From Neobacillus niacini (GTDB taxonomy: Bacteria; Bacillota; Bacilli; Bacillales; Cytobacillaceae), in assembly GCF_023715415.1 (NCBI RefSeq), contig NZ_JAMBOB010000005.1, positions 372,001 through 436,000 on the forward strand: a stretch of DNA of 64,000 nucleotides. Reading direction: 5' to 3'. The position numbers and the translations under genes are program-made. The notes under the pieces were generated by a model that saw nothing but the letters and a program-made list of their open reading frames with translations, was not told where the DNA came from and made no database searches. Below, piece by piece: positions 38,461 to 47,070 of the stretch; within the stretch, counting starts at the first letter, position 1, and the number at the start of each line of letters is the position of its first letter.

Positions 38461-40611
38461 TTGAATCTTAAAAAGAAGAAGAAGCCGCATGTTACTTTTC
38501 GTTTGAACATGCTTTTCTTTGTTGTATTTATGCTGTTTTCTGTTCTTATTCTACGTTTAGGTTTAGTACAAATCGTTTATGGTGAGGATTTTAAACGTGA
38601 AATTGAGCGGACAGAAGATATAACCGTTAATAATCCAGTGCCTCGGGGAAAAATGTTTGACCGTAACGGAAAAATTATTGTGGATAATACCCCGTTAAAC
38701 GCCATTACGTACACGAAATTTCAGGATTCAAGCCAAGAGGAAATGCTTGAAACTGCTGAACGTTTGGCACAGCTGATTGATAAAGATACATCTAAAGTTC
38801 GGGATCGTGATAAAAAGGATTTCTGGTTATTAAAGAATTCAGAGAAGGCAAAAGAAAAAATTACTGAAAAAGAATGGGACTTATACGACCAAGACGAATT
38901 AGATGATAAAGAATTATATAACCTTCAGCTAAAAAGAATAACGGAAGATGACCTAAAAAGTTTATCTCAACAAGATTTAGAAACTCTGGCCATATTCAGG
39001 GAATTTAATAGTGGTTATGCCCTAACCCAACAAATCGTAAAAAACGAAAATGTCACACCTGAAGAATTTGCGGTGGTCAGTGAGAATTTAGAAGAGCTGC
39101 CTGGTGTGGATACTACAACGGATTGGGAACGAAACTATGCATTTGGGAGTACATTAAAGACTGTACTCGGAAATGTAACGTCTTCCGATGAAGGATTACC
39201 AAAGGATAAACTAGAGGAATATCTTGCTCGGGATTATAATCGAAATGATCGGGTCGGTAAAAGTTATATTGAGCTGCAATATGAAGATGTCTTACATGGA
39301 CAAAAGGGTAAAGTTAAAAATGTCACGGATAAAGGTGGCAAGATTCTGTCTACAGAAGTGGTTTCAGAAGGGCAGCGTGGAAAAGACCTTGTTCTGACGA
39401 TTGATATGAATCTTCAACTAGAAATAGAAAAAATAATTGAAGAGGAACTTTGGAATGCAAAACAAAATTCTAAATCGGCACTATTAGACCGAGCCTTTGT
39501 TGTTCTTATGAATCCACATACTGGGGAAATATTAACAATGGCCGGAAAGCAAATTGCTAAAAATGATGAGACTAACAAACAAGAAATGCGTGACTTTGCT
39601 CTCGGGAATATTACGACCTCTTATGCGGTTGGGTCTGTTGTTAAAGGAGCAACCATATTAACTGGTTATAATACAGGGGCAATTCGCCCAGGTTCTACTC
39701 AGTATGATTCACCATTATTAATAAAAAATACACCGCCTAAATCTTCTTGGAAGAATTTTGGATCTATTAATGACCTTAGAGCACTACAAGTATCGTCAAA
39801 CGTATATATGTGGAAGACAGTAATTGAGATGGCAGGCGGGACCTACGCACCTAATAAGCCGCTGCCATTAGATTTAACTGCTTTTGACACGATGCGTCAA
39901 TCTTTCAGTCAGTTTGGTCTAGGTACAAAAACAGGAATTGACCTTCCAAACGAGAGTACTGGATATGTTGGACCTTTAAAGCAGCCTGGTTTACTACTTG
40001 ACTTAGCCATTGGCCAGTATGATACCTATACGGTTATGCAATTAGCACAATACGTTTCAACTATTGCGAACGGCGGGTATCGTGTTCAGCCTCATATTGT
40101 AAAGGAAATTCGTGAACCTGTGCTTGAGAATAACCAACTAGGTCCAATTGTTCAAGAAATAGAACCTACTATCCTGAATCGCATTGATGGTAAGGATGAA
40201 TGGATTGATCGGGTACAGGAAGGATTTAGAATGGTTATGCAAGTAGGGGATGGTACCGGTGTTAGCACCTTTAAGGGTGTGGAGTACAATCCTGCAGGTA
40301 AAACAGGAACTGCCCAAGCTTTCTATGATGGTCCTCAGCGAAAGAACTTTGGGAAAATACCTCCTGAAGTAATGAATCTCAGTCTTATAAGCTATGCACC
40401 GTTTGATAATCCAGAGGTAGCTATGGCCGTTTTAGTTCCATGGGCATACCAGGGGAACAGCGGTCCAGCTACAGCTAATATCATTGGTAAAAGAGTATTG
40501 GATACCTATTTTAATCTAAAGAAGCAGACTCCTGCGACGGAAAACCAAGACGTAGCAGAGAATGCTGAAGATATGAATGAAACAACAGATACCCAACAAA
40601 ACAACCAATAG
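38461..40611 (+). CDS. pbpA: Class B penicillin-binding protein 2A
   Basis: Monofunctional transpeptidase (PBP2a type) for lateral wall synthesis. The protein has an N-terminal membrane anchor (about 20-40), a dimerisation domain with VPRGKMFDRNGK, and a transpeptidase domain with active-site SVVK, the SSN motif and KTGTAQ. I start at TTG 38461, where AAGGAAG (38446-38452) is 8 bases upstream and the length (716) equals B. subtilis PbpA; the GTG at 38452 lies in that site. A TATAAT at 38429-38434 is the likely -10. The C-terminal tail is Asn/Gln/Glu-rich. Confidence 0.95.
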   Translation: MNLKKKKKPHVTFRLNMLFFVVFMLFSVLILRLGLVQIVYGEDFKREIERTEDITVNNPVPRGKMFDRNGKIIVDNTPLNAITYTKFQDSSQEEMLETAERLAQLIDKDTSKVRDRDKKDFWLLKNSEKAKEKITEKEWDLYDQDELDDKELYNLQLKRITEDDLKSLSQQDLETLAIFREFNSGYALTQQIVKNENVTPEEFAVVSENLEELPGVDTTTDWERNYAFGSTLKTVLGNVTSSDEGLPKDKLEEYLARDYNRNDRVGKSYIELQYEDVLHGQKGKVKNVTDKGGKILSTEVVSEGQRGKDLVLTIDMNLQLEIEKIIEEELWNAKQNSKSALLDRAFVVLMNPHTGEILTMAGKQIAKNDETNKQEMRDFALGNITTSYAVGSVVKGATILTGYNTGAIRPGSTQYDSPLLIKNTPPKSSWKNFGSINDLRALQVSSNVYMWKTVIEMAGGTYAPNKPLPLDLTAFDTMRQSFSQFGLGTKTGIDLPNESTGYVGPLKQPGLLLDLAIGQYDTYTVMQLAQYVSTIANGGYRVQPHIVKEIREPVLENNQLGPIVQEIEPTILNRIDGKDEWIDRVQEGFRMVMQVGDGTGVSTFKGVEYNPAGKTGTAQAFYDGPQRKNFGKIPPEVMNLSLISYAPFDNPEVAMAVLVPWAYQGNSGPATANIIGKRVLDTYFNLKKQTPATENQDVAENAEDMNETTDTQQNNQ

Positions 40612-40623
40612 TTTTTTCGCAAC

Positions 40624-40654
40624 CTGTCTCAATAACCTGAGGCAGTTTTTTTTT
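40624..40654 (+). terminator. Rho-independent terminator of pbpA
   Basis: CTGTCTCA (40624-40631) and TGAGGCAG (40638-40645) pair with one G-T, followed by nine T. Confidence 0.87.
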
Positions 40655-40705
40655 ATATTTTTTTAATAATTGAACATGTTAATAATAGTACTTTTTTATT
40701 TGTGA

Positions 40706-40780
40706 TTTACAAAAGTCATACACGCATTTACAAAACCTTTACAATTCATTAAAACAAGCTTTACAGAAGGGGTATATTAT
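40706..40780 (+). promoter_or_regulatory. PhoP-binding array and promoter of pstS
   Basis: TTTACA-type hexamers recur in 11-base phase: 40727, 40738, 40749 (degenerate TTAAAA) and 40760, with two more at 40706 (TTTACA) and 40717 (CATACA). This is the Pho-box arrangement (TT(A/T)ACA every 11 bp) bound by PhoP-P in Bacillus. A TATATT/TATTAT -10 lies at 40773-40780. Induction under phosphate starvation is expected. Confidence 0.88.
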
Positions 40781-40841
40781 TAATCTTGTAAGGAAAACGA
40801 ACACGATAAAAACAAACCAATTTCGTAGGGGGAATTAAGTA

Positions 40842-41804
40842 ATGAAAAGCTTTAAGAAATTAGCACTAACAGCAATGATGACTGGTGTGCTAGCAATCAC
40901 TGCAGCTTGTGGTGCACAAGGTACTGAAGGCAACAAAGAACAAGCTGGCGAAGAAACAAAGCAACTTCAAGGTGAAATTAAAATAGACGGTTCATCTACA
41001 GTTTTCCCAATTATGGAAGCAGTTGTTGAAGAATATGGTATGACACAACCGGGTGTTAAAGTTTCAGTTGGTTCATCAGGAACTGGAGGCGGTTTTAAAG
41101 CTTTCATCGCAGGTGAGACTGAATTAAGTAATGCTTCTCGTCCTATTAAAGATGAAGAAGCAGCAGGTCTTAAAGAAAAAGGAATCGATTTTACAGAAGT
41201 TAAATTAGCATTTGACGGACTTTCAGTAGTAGTAAATAAAGACAATGATTGGGTAGAAAGTTTAACAATCGATGATTTAAAGAAGATTTGGATCGAAGAT
41301 GGTACAACAAAAAAATGGTCGGATATCAATCCAGATTGGCCAGCTGAAGAAATCAAATTATACTCACCAGGTGCAGATTCAGGAACATTTGATTACTTCG
41401 ATGAAGTAATTCTTGACGAACAACCGATTGTTCAAAAAGCAACTCTTTCTGAAGATGACAATATTCTAGTACAAGGTGTTAAGGGTGATAAGAATGCAAT
41501 TGGCTACTTCGGTTATGCTTACTATGCTGAAAACAAAGATTCTTTAAAAGTTGTTAAAATTGATGGCGGAAATGGCCCTGTTGAGCCGAATAATAAAACA
41601 ATTGAATCTGGCGAGTATGCTCCATTATCACGTCCATTATTCACTTATGTGAAAAACTCTGCTATTAAAGATCAAGAAGAAGTATATGATTTCGTAAAGT
41701 TCCTTTTAGAAAATGCTGCAACCTTATCTGAAGATGTTGGATATGTAAAATTACCAGAAGCAGACTATACAAAGCAACTAGATACATTAGAAACTCTTAA
41801 GTAA
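40842..41804 (+). CDS. pstS: Phosphate-binding lipoprotein PstS
   Basis: Extracellular, lipid-anchored phosphate receptor of the Pst importer, 320 residues. It has a lipoprotein signal peptide with the lipobox AITAAC (Cys at about 23) and a periplasmic-type binding fold with the phosphate-contact segments IDGSSTVFP and GSSGTGGGF. The Pho-box array lies 80 bases upstream. It is first in pstSCAB-phoU, and a hairpin behind it may keep its mRNA level above that of the permease genes. Confidence 0.96.
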   Translation: MKSFKKLALTAMMTGVLAITAACGAQGTEGNKEQAGEETKQLQGEIKIDGSSTVFPIMEAVVEEYGMTQPGVKVSVGSSGTGGGFKAFIAGETELSNASRPIKDEEAAGLKEKGIDFTEVKLAFDGLSVVVNKDNDWVESLTIDDLKKIWIEDGTTKKWSDINPDWPAEEIKLYSPGADSGTFDYFDEVILDEQPIVQKATLSEDDNILVQGVKGDKNAIGYFGYAYYAENKDSLKVVKIDGGNGPVEPNNKTIESGEYAPLSRPLFTYVKNSAIKDQEEVYDFVKFLLENAATLSEDVGYVKLPEADYTKQLDTLETLK

Positions 41805-41824
41805 GATTTAGAATAATTTTATAG

Positions 41825-41854
41825 GTGAGAAGCATGGTAAAATGTGCTTCTCAT
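41825..41854 (+). promoter_or_regulatory. Intercistronic hairpin between pstS and pstC
   Basis: TGAGAAGCA (41826-41834) and TGCTTCTCA (41845-41853) form a perfect 9-bp stem with a ten-base loop, extended by one G-T pair. No T-run follows, so it is more likely an mRNA-stabilising or processing element behind pstS than a terminator. Confidence 0.65.
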
Positions 41855-41884
41855 CTTGTCATTGGAATGAAAGGGGTTTTCAAA

Positions 41885-42832
41885 TTGGCCACTCAAAACA
41901 CCAATTCCTTCTCGGTTCAAAAAATGATTCAAGAGAAGAAGAAAAAGAAAAGTGCTGGTGGAATTACAGAAAAAATTATGCCATATATCTTATTCCTCAC
42001 GGCGGCTGTCTCTGTTTTGACAACGATTGGCATTGTTCTTACACTTATTTTTGAGACATTTTTATTTTTTGATGCTGTATCGATTAAAGAATTTTTTACA
42101 GCTAAAGTATGGTATCCTTTTTCCGAAACCAATGGATCATTCGGTATTCTACCGTTAGTAATGGGAACGCTAAAGGTAACTGTAATAGCTGCTATTGTTG
42201 CTGTTCCTATCGGATTGGCTTCAGCCATTTATTTGAGTGAGTATGCAACAGATTCTGCTCGCAGAATTATTAAACCGATATTGGAAGTTTTAGCCGGAAT
42301 TCCAACAATTGTTTATGGATTTTTTGCGCTAACCTTTGTTACTCCTATATTACGTGATATAATTCCATCCCTTGAAATTTTTAATGCTTTAAGCCCCGGT
42401 ATTGTCATTGGAATTATGATAACACCGATGATTGCTTCTCTTTCAGAAGATGCGATGACTTCAGTTCCAAATTCAATGCGAGAAGGTGCACTAGCACTAG
42501 GAGCGACTAAATTTGAAGTAGCTATTAAAGTCGTCTTGCCAGCAGCTATTTCAGGAATAGTTGCCTCTATTGTATTAGGTATCTCACGAGCCATCGGGGA
42601 AACAATGATTGTTGCAGTAGCTGGGGGATCTACACCTAATCTTGAATGGGATATAACGGGCTCCATTCAAACGATGACAGCATATATTGTTCAAGTCAGC
42701 CAAGGGGATGTAGGATATGGTACGACAATCTACTATAGTATTTATGCTGTTGGGATGACCCTATTTGTATTTACATTAGTGATGAATTTATTAGCTCAAT
42801 ACATCACTCGCCGTTTTAGGGAGGAATATTAA
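41885..42832 (+). CDS. pstC: Phosphate ABC transporter permease PstC
   Basis: Membrane subunit of the Pst phosphate importer, 315 residues with six core membrane helices and the cytoplasmic EAA-type loop REGALALGATKFEVAIKVVLP that docks the ATPase. I start at TTG 41885, 8 bases after AAAGGGG (41870-41876); the longer frame to 41825 runs through the pstS-pstC hairpin. The stop overlaps the pstA start by one base. Confidence 0.94.
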   Translation: MATQNTNSFSVQKMIQEKKKKKSAGGITEKIMPYILFLTAAVSVLTTIGIVLTLIFETFLFFDAVSIKEFFTAKVWYPFSETNGSFGILPLVMGTLKVTVIAAIVAVPIGLASAIYLSEYATDSARRIIKPILEVLAGIPTIVYGFFALTFVTPILRDIIPSLEIFNALSPGIVIGIMITPMIASLSEDAMTSVPNSMREGALALGATKFEVAIKVVLPAAISGIVASIVLGISRAIGETMIVAVAGGSTPNLEWDITGSIQTMTAYIVQVSQGDVGYGTTIYYSIYAVGMTLFVFTLVMNLLAQYITRRFREEY

Positions 42833-43710
42833 TGAATCTAATTAATCATGAAACCGTCGTAAAGCGGATGAAATCAAGATTATCAAAAAATTCTATTTCA
42901 AAATGGATATTTTTTGCTTTAACTATGTTTGTTTTATTAATACTAGGAATATTATTATTTCGCATATTCTCTCAAGGATTTGGCTATTTAGATTTGCAAT
43001 TTTTACAAAGTCTGCCTTCAAGAAAACCTGAAAATGCAGGTGTTTATGCTGCGTTAATTGGAACTATTTGGCTTATGGCGGTTGTTGCACCTGTTTCATT
43101 ACTTCTAGGTGTGGGTACTGCCATTTATCTTGAAGAATATGCAAAAGACAATGTGATAACAAATTTTATTAAAGTTAATATATCCAATTTAGCTGGTGTC
43201 CCGTCTATTGTTTTCGGATTACTTGGATTAACAGTATTTGTACGTGCATTAGCATTTGGGACAAGTGTTTTGGCCGCAGGACTGACCATGAGTCTACTTG
43301 TTTTGCCAGTCATTATTGTAGCTGCACAAGAAGCTATACGTGCGGTGCCCAATCAATTAAGAGAGGCTTCATTTGGGTTAGGCGCAACTAAATGGCAGAC
43401 TATCGTCCGTATTGTTCTTCCTGCTGCAATTCCAGGGATACTTACGGGCGGAATTTTGGCTCTTTCTCGTGCCATCGGAGAAACTGCACCGCTTGTAGTC
43501 CTTGGAATGCCTTTATTTCTTGCCTTTTTACCAAAAACACTTTTAGATAGCATTACAGTTTTACCTTTACAAATTTACAATTGGACAGGTCGTCCTCAAG
43601 TTGAGTTTCACGCATTAGCTGCCGCAGGTATTATCGTTTTACTTGTGATGTTAATAATTATGAATTCTATTGCTGTTTTAATTCGCAATAAATTCCAAAA
43701 AAGATATTAA
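42832..43710 (+). CDS. pstA: Phosphate ABC transporter permease PstA
   Basis: Second membrane subunit of the Pst importer, 292 residues, with an N-terminal helix (about 26-48), five further helices and the EAA loop REASFGLGATKWQTIVRIVLP. It heterodimerises with PstC. The start ATG overlaps the pstC stop and GGGAGG lies 7 bases upstream. Confidence 0.96.
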   Translation: MNLINHETVVKRMKSRLSKNSISKWIFFALTMFVLLILGILLFRIFSQGFGYLDLQFLQSLPSRKPENAGVYAALIGTIWLMAVVAPVSLLLGVGTAIYLEEYAKDNVITNFIKVNISNLAGVPSIVFGLLGLTVFVRALAFGTSVLAAGLTMSLLVLPVIIVAAQEAIRAVPNQLREASFGLGATKWQTIVRIVLPAAIPGILTGGILALSRAIGETAPLVVLGMPLFLAFLPKTLLDSITVLPLQIYNWTGRPQVEFHALAAAGIIVLLVMLIIMNSIAVLIRNKFQKRY

Positions 43711-43736
43711 GGCTATGATTAGGGAGGCAAACTATT

Positions 43737-44537
43737 ATGGAAACATCTACTGCCGCTGCAAAAGTTGTAAATCCACAAGAAAAAAAAATTGTTTATAAAA
43801 CAAGCGACTTAGATTTATGGTATGGCGATAATCAAGCGCTAAAGAAAATAAACCTGGATATTATGGAAAATGAAGTGACGGCTATTATCGGACCTTCAGG
43901 TTGTGGAAAATCAACGTATATTAAAACATTAAATCGTATGATAGAACTAGTACCAGGTGTTAGAACTTCAGGTGAAATTCTCTATCGAGGGAAAAATATC
44001 CTCGATAAATCTTACCAAGTAGAAGAATTGAGAACAAAGGTTGGAATGGTATTCCAAAAGCCAAATCCATTTCCAAAATCAATTTATGAAAATGTGGCTT
44101 ATGGACCAAAAATACATGGTATTCGCGATAAAAAAATCTTAGATCAAATTGTTGAAAAAAGCTTACGTGGGGCTGCGATTTGGGATGAGGTAAAGGACCG
44201 TCTCAATCAAAATGCTTACGGGTTATCTGGGGGTCAGCAACAGCGTCTCTGTATCGCCCGCTGTCTTGCGATAGAGCCAGATGTCATTTTAATGGATGAG
44301 CCGACTTCTGCACTTGACCCAATTTCAACATTAAAAGTAGAAGAACTTGTACAAGAATTGAAAAAGGAATTCAGTATTATTATCGTTACTCATAACATGC
44401 AGCAGGCTGCACGTATATCGAAGAAAACTGCTTTCTTTTTGAATGGTGAAGTGGTAGAATTTTCAGAAACTAATAAAATTTTCTCTACTCCAGCAGATAA
44501 GAGAACTGAGGACTATATTACAGGAAGATTTGGATGA
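43737..44537 (+). CDS. pstB: Phosphate ABC transporter ATP-binding protein PstB
   Basis: ATPase of the Pst importer, 266 residues, with Walker A GPSGCGKS, signature LSGGQQQR, Walker [14 protein letters not shown] and the H-loop VTHNMQQ. B. subtilis has two pstB copies in this operon; only one is present here, and phoU follows instead. AGGGAGG precedes the ATG. Confidence 0.97.
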   Translation: METSTAAAKVVNPQEKKIVYKTSDLDLWYGDNQALKKINLDIMENEVTAIIGPSGCGKSTYIKTLNRMIELVPGVRTSGEILYRGKNILDKSYQVEELRTKVGMVFQKPNPFPKSIYENVAYGPKIHGIRDKKILDQIVEKSLRGAAIWDEVKDRLNQNAYGLSGGQQQRLCIARCLAIEPDVILMDEPTSALDPISTLKVEELVQELKKEFSIIIVTHNMQQAARISKKTAFFLNGEVVEFSETNKIFSTPADKRTEDYITGRFG

Positions 44538-44549
44538 TGAGGTGAAGAG

Positions 44550-45209
44550 ATGAGTACAAGATCAAAATTTGATAGTAAATTAACGGATTTAAAAGAGAAA
44601 CTTTTAGAAATGGAACGTTTAGCGGAGACGGCCGTTCGTGAGTCACTAAGCGCCCTTATTAATCACGATATTGAAAAAGCTAATTCGGTCATTGATGGTG
44701 ATGATAAAATAGACGCCTTGGAACATGAAATTCATGATAGAGCATTGCTTTTGATTGCGAGAGAATCGCCTGTCGCCAAAGATTTAAGAACACTTAATGT
44801 CGCTCTGAAGGTTTCATCTGAAGTAGAACGAATGGCTGATATGGCGGTTAATATTGCAAAAGCTACCTTGCATATCGGTAATGAAAAGCATTTTAAAGAA
44901 ATCTTGGATATTCCGAAAATGATGGATAAGGCCCTCGAAATGGTATCCATGTCCGTGAAGGCTTATATAGACGAAGATGTTATGTTGGCACAAAAATGTG
45001 CTGAAAAAGATGACGATGTGGATAAAATGTTCGGTAAACTAGTTCATGAACTAATCAGCATGGTACCTGACAATCCGAATGCTACAAACCAGATCATTCA
45101 ACTTTCTTTTGTTTGCCGATTTATCGAAAGAATTGCAGATCATTCTACAAATATTGCTGAGAATGTCATTTACCTGGTAACAGGTAAAACGTTCAACCTA
45201 AATGAGTAA
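44550..45209 (+). CDS. phoU: Phosphate signalling protein PhoU
   Basis: 219-residue all-helical protein made of two similar three-helix bundles, each with a metal-binding E/D-x3-D segment (DDKIDALEHE near residue 50, KDDDVDKMFGK near 155). PhoU links the Pst transporter to the phosphate-sensing kinase and limits phosphate uptake. B. subtilis lacks phoU at this locus, but it is common in other Bacillaceae. GAGGTGAAGAG lies just before the ATG. Confidence 0.95.
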   Translation: MSTRSKFDSKLTDLKEKLLEMERLAETAVRESLSALINHDIEKANSVIDGDDKIDALEHEIHDRALLLIARESPVAKDLRTLNVALKVSSEVERMADMAVNIAKATLHIGNEKHFKEILDIPKMMDKALEMVSMSVKAYIDEDVMLAQKCAEKDDDVDKMFGKLVHELISMVPDNPNATNQIIQLSFVCRFIERIADHSTNIAENVIYLVTGKTFNLNE

Positions 45210-45227
45210 AAAATTAATAAATCACCC

Positions 45228-45264
45228 AAAAGATGAGTCCTATCAAATGGCTCATCTTTTTTTT
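45228..45264 (+). terminator. Rho-independent terminator of the pst-phoU operon
   Basis: AAAAGATGAG (45228-45237) and CTCATCTTTT (45251-45260) form a perfect 10-bp stem with a 13-base loop, followed by more T. Confidence 0.87.
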
Positions 45265-45420
45265 GTGCTGAGAAGATTGTCTTATTATGTACGAGCAAAA
45301 TACGACAAAATACGTTCATTGTACAGGTTGTTTCCTGATGTTACCATTAATAGTATCTATGAAAGAATATTTCGATTTCTTTTGCATATAGTAGTTGTTT
45401 GCGGAAATGGAGGAAGAACA

Positions 45421-46101
45421 ATGATTGAAGAAATTATTAAACTAAGAGAGGATGGTTTATCGTTCCGAAAAATCGCCTCACACTTGAATACCACTATTGG
45501 AAGAGTTCAATATCGATGGAATAAATATATCCATTCTCAGAAACATCAAGTAGAAGTTATTTTGGATGAGGAGAAGATGCAAAAGGAAGACAGTGAGGTA
45601 AATCAGACAACAGTCGATTATACTCCAGTTAAGGGGGAGCTGCAGGTTAAACTGGTTAACCCTAGAAAGATAATTCTTTATTGGGAGACATCTAAAATTC
45701 CTAGCAAGGTCATAACTTTATTTTTTGATAGACCTTTTGAAGAACTAGTTCATATCGTGAGGATTTATGATGTAAGTGATATAATTTTTAATGGGAAGAA
45801 TGCTCATCATTACTATGATATTACAGTTCCTTATAACAAGGGTTATTGGTTTATTAAGGGATTGACAGCGAATCGGAGTTACATAGCTGAATTAGGAGTA
45901 AAATTAAAAGAAAATGAGTTTTTTCCAATTCTCCGCTCAAACTCAGTTCAAACTCCTGCGATAGGGAATATAAACAGCAGTGAAATTTATACTGACTTAG
46001 TGAACATTCAACAGATTGATAATTTTTCACCAAGATGGATTGATTATGTAAGTACTTACAGCTACTATGGAGAATCAAAAAAATACGGTGTAGAAAAATG
46101 A
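45421..46101 (+). CDS. DUF4912 domain protein with N-terminal helix-turn-helix
   Basis: 226-residue protein. Residues about 1-38 (EEIIKLREDGLSFRKIASHL) look like a resolvase/homeodomain-type helix-turn-helix. A DUF4912-like domain (about 75-195) follows, with LVNPRKIILYWE, VRIYDVSDI and YNKGYWFIKGL. The family has no known function. I start at ATG 45421 with GGAGG (45409-45413) 7 bases upstream; the frame reaches 45202, but that stretch crosses the phoU terminator. It is monocistronic with its own terminator. The HTH suggests DNA binding, which is inference. Confidence 0.82.
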   Translation: MIEEIIKLREDGLSFRKIASHLNTTIGRVQYRWNKYIHSQKHQVEVILDEEKMQKEDSEVNQTTVDYTPVKGELQVKLVNPRKIILYWETSKIPSKVITLFFDRPFEELVHIVRIYDVSDIIFNGKNAHHYYDITVPYNKGYWFIKGLTANRSYIAELGVKLKENEFFPILRSNSVQTPAIGNINSSEIYTDLVNIQQIDNFSPRWIDYVSTYSYYGESKKYGVEK

Positions 46102-46171
46102 ATGACTTTTTATATACTGAATTGACTCAAAAGAATTCCTACGAATCGCAAATAAAAATTTTATTGTCTAA

Positions 46172-46206
46172 CGAAAGCGCCTGTTCAAGGCGCTTTCGCT
46201 TTTATT
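46172..46206 (+). terminator. Rho-independent terminator of the DUF4912 gene
   Basis: CGAAAGCGCCT (46172-46182) and AGGCGCTTTCG (46188-46198) form a perfect 11-bp stem, followed by CTTTTATTT. Confidence 0.88.
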
Positions 46207-46295
46207 TAAAATCGCACTAGCATTTCCTTTTGAAAAATGATATTATAGAAAAGTCGTATGAACGAACTAGCTTAATCGTTTGGAGGGAAATTAAC

Positions 46296-46445
46296 ATGCG
46301 TGTAAATATTACGTTAGCTTGCACTGAGTGTGGAGATCGTAACTATATTTCAACAAAAAATAAACGTAACAACCCTGATCGTCTTGAGCTTAAGAAATAT
46401 TGCCCAAGAGAAAAGCGTACAACAGCACATCGTGAAACAAAATAA
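46296..46445 (+). CDS. rpmG: 50S ribosomal protein bL33
   Basis: Large-subunit protein L33, 49 residues, basic. It keeps three of the four zinc-ribbon cysteines (C9 and C12 in CTEC, C36 in KKYCPREK), while the fourth position is glutamate (E39), so it is intermediate between the zinc-binding and zinc-free paralogues. ATG 46296 lies behind TGGAGGG. It has its own terminator and precedes yqgN, as in B. subtilis. Confidence 0.97.
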   Translation: MRVNITLACTECGDRNYISTKNKRNNPDRLELKKYCPREKRTTAHRETK

Positions 46446-46472
46446 GCAGTAGGGCTTCCTGCTGCTTTTTTT
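46445..46472 (+). terminator. Rho-independent terminator of rpmG
   Basis: AGCAGTAGG and the facing CCTGCTGCT pair with one G-T around a short loop and run into seven T; the stem begins at the stop codon. Confidence 0.82.
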
Positions 46473-46503
46473 GTTGTATAAAAATAAGGAGAATGCGACG
46501 CTC

Positions 46504-47070
46504 ATGAATGAAAAAAATAGTAGACGAAAAGAAATGAAAGAATTACTGTCTGGACTTTCTAAACCTAACTATGAAGACTATTCCTATAAAATTGCAAGGA
46601 ATTTATATAATCATGAAGACTGGAAACAAGCGAAGGTAATCGGAGTTACTATCTCGAAGCAGCCAGAGGTTGATACTTATCAAATTATTCGAAAGGCTTG
46701 GGAATCTGGAAAAGAGGTTGTCGCTCCAAAGTGCCATCCGAAAGAGAAGATTTTAACCTTTCACAAAATAACACAATTTTCACAGCTTGAATCTGTTTTT
46801 TATGGGTTACTTGAACCAATAATAGAAAAGACGATTGAAGTGATGCCTAAAGACATTGACCTTTTGATTGTGCCTGGGTTAGCTTTTACAAGAGAAGGGT
46901 TCCGTCTGGGCTTTGGCGGGGGATACTATGATCGCTATTTACCACAGTATAGTGGTAAAACTATCTCACTTGCTTTTGATTTCCAAGTTATTCCGCAATT
47001 TACTATTGAAGAGCATGATATTCCTGTCTCAATCATTATCACAAATGATGAGGTAATTACGATAAGATGA
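46504..47070 (+). CDS. yqgN: 5-formyltetrahydrofolate cyclo-ligase
   Basis: Folate enzyme (methenyl-THF synthetase) that returns 5-formyl-THF to the one-carbon pool using ATP. The 188-residue protein has the N-terminal basic segment SRRKEMKELL, the central VPGLAFTREGFRLGFGGGYYDRYL substrate and ATP motif, and a length equal to YqgN. I start at ATG 46504; AAGGAG (46486-46491) is a rather long 12 bases away, so initiation may be modest. It is coupled to the next gene by an ATGA overlap. Confidence 0.93.
   Translation: MNEKNSRRKEMKELLSGLSKPNYEDYSYKIARNLYNHEDWKQAKVIGVTISKQPEVDTYQIIRKAWESGKEVVAPKCHPKEKILTFHKITQFSQLESVFYGLLEPIIEKTIEVMPKDIDLLIVPGLAFTREGFRLGFGGGYYDRYLPQYSGKTISLAFDFQVIPQFTIEEHDIPVSIIITNDEVITIR

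Noticed and set aside
40967-41356. Long antisense open frames over conserved genes (for example opposite pstS, floA, ispG, pstC)
   Set aside because: They mirror the codon structure of the genes on the other strand and have no ribosome-binding sites or recognisable products.
45202-45420. N-terminal extension of the DUF4912 frame
   Set aside because: It begins inside phoU and runs through the phoU terminator; the ATG at 45421 has a proper ribosome-binding site.
46493-46507. Five-codon mini frame ATGCGACGCTCATGA overlapping the yqgN start
   Set aside because: Only one base separates it from the Shine-Dalgarno, so it is unlikely to be translated.
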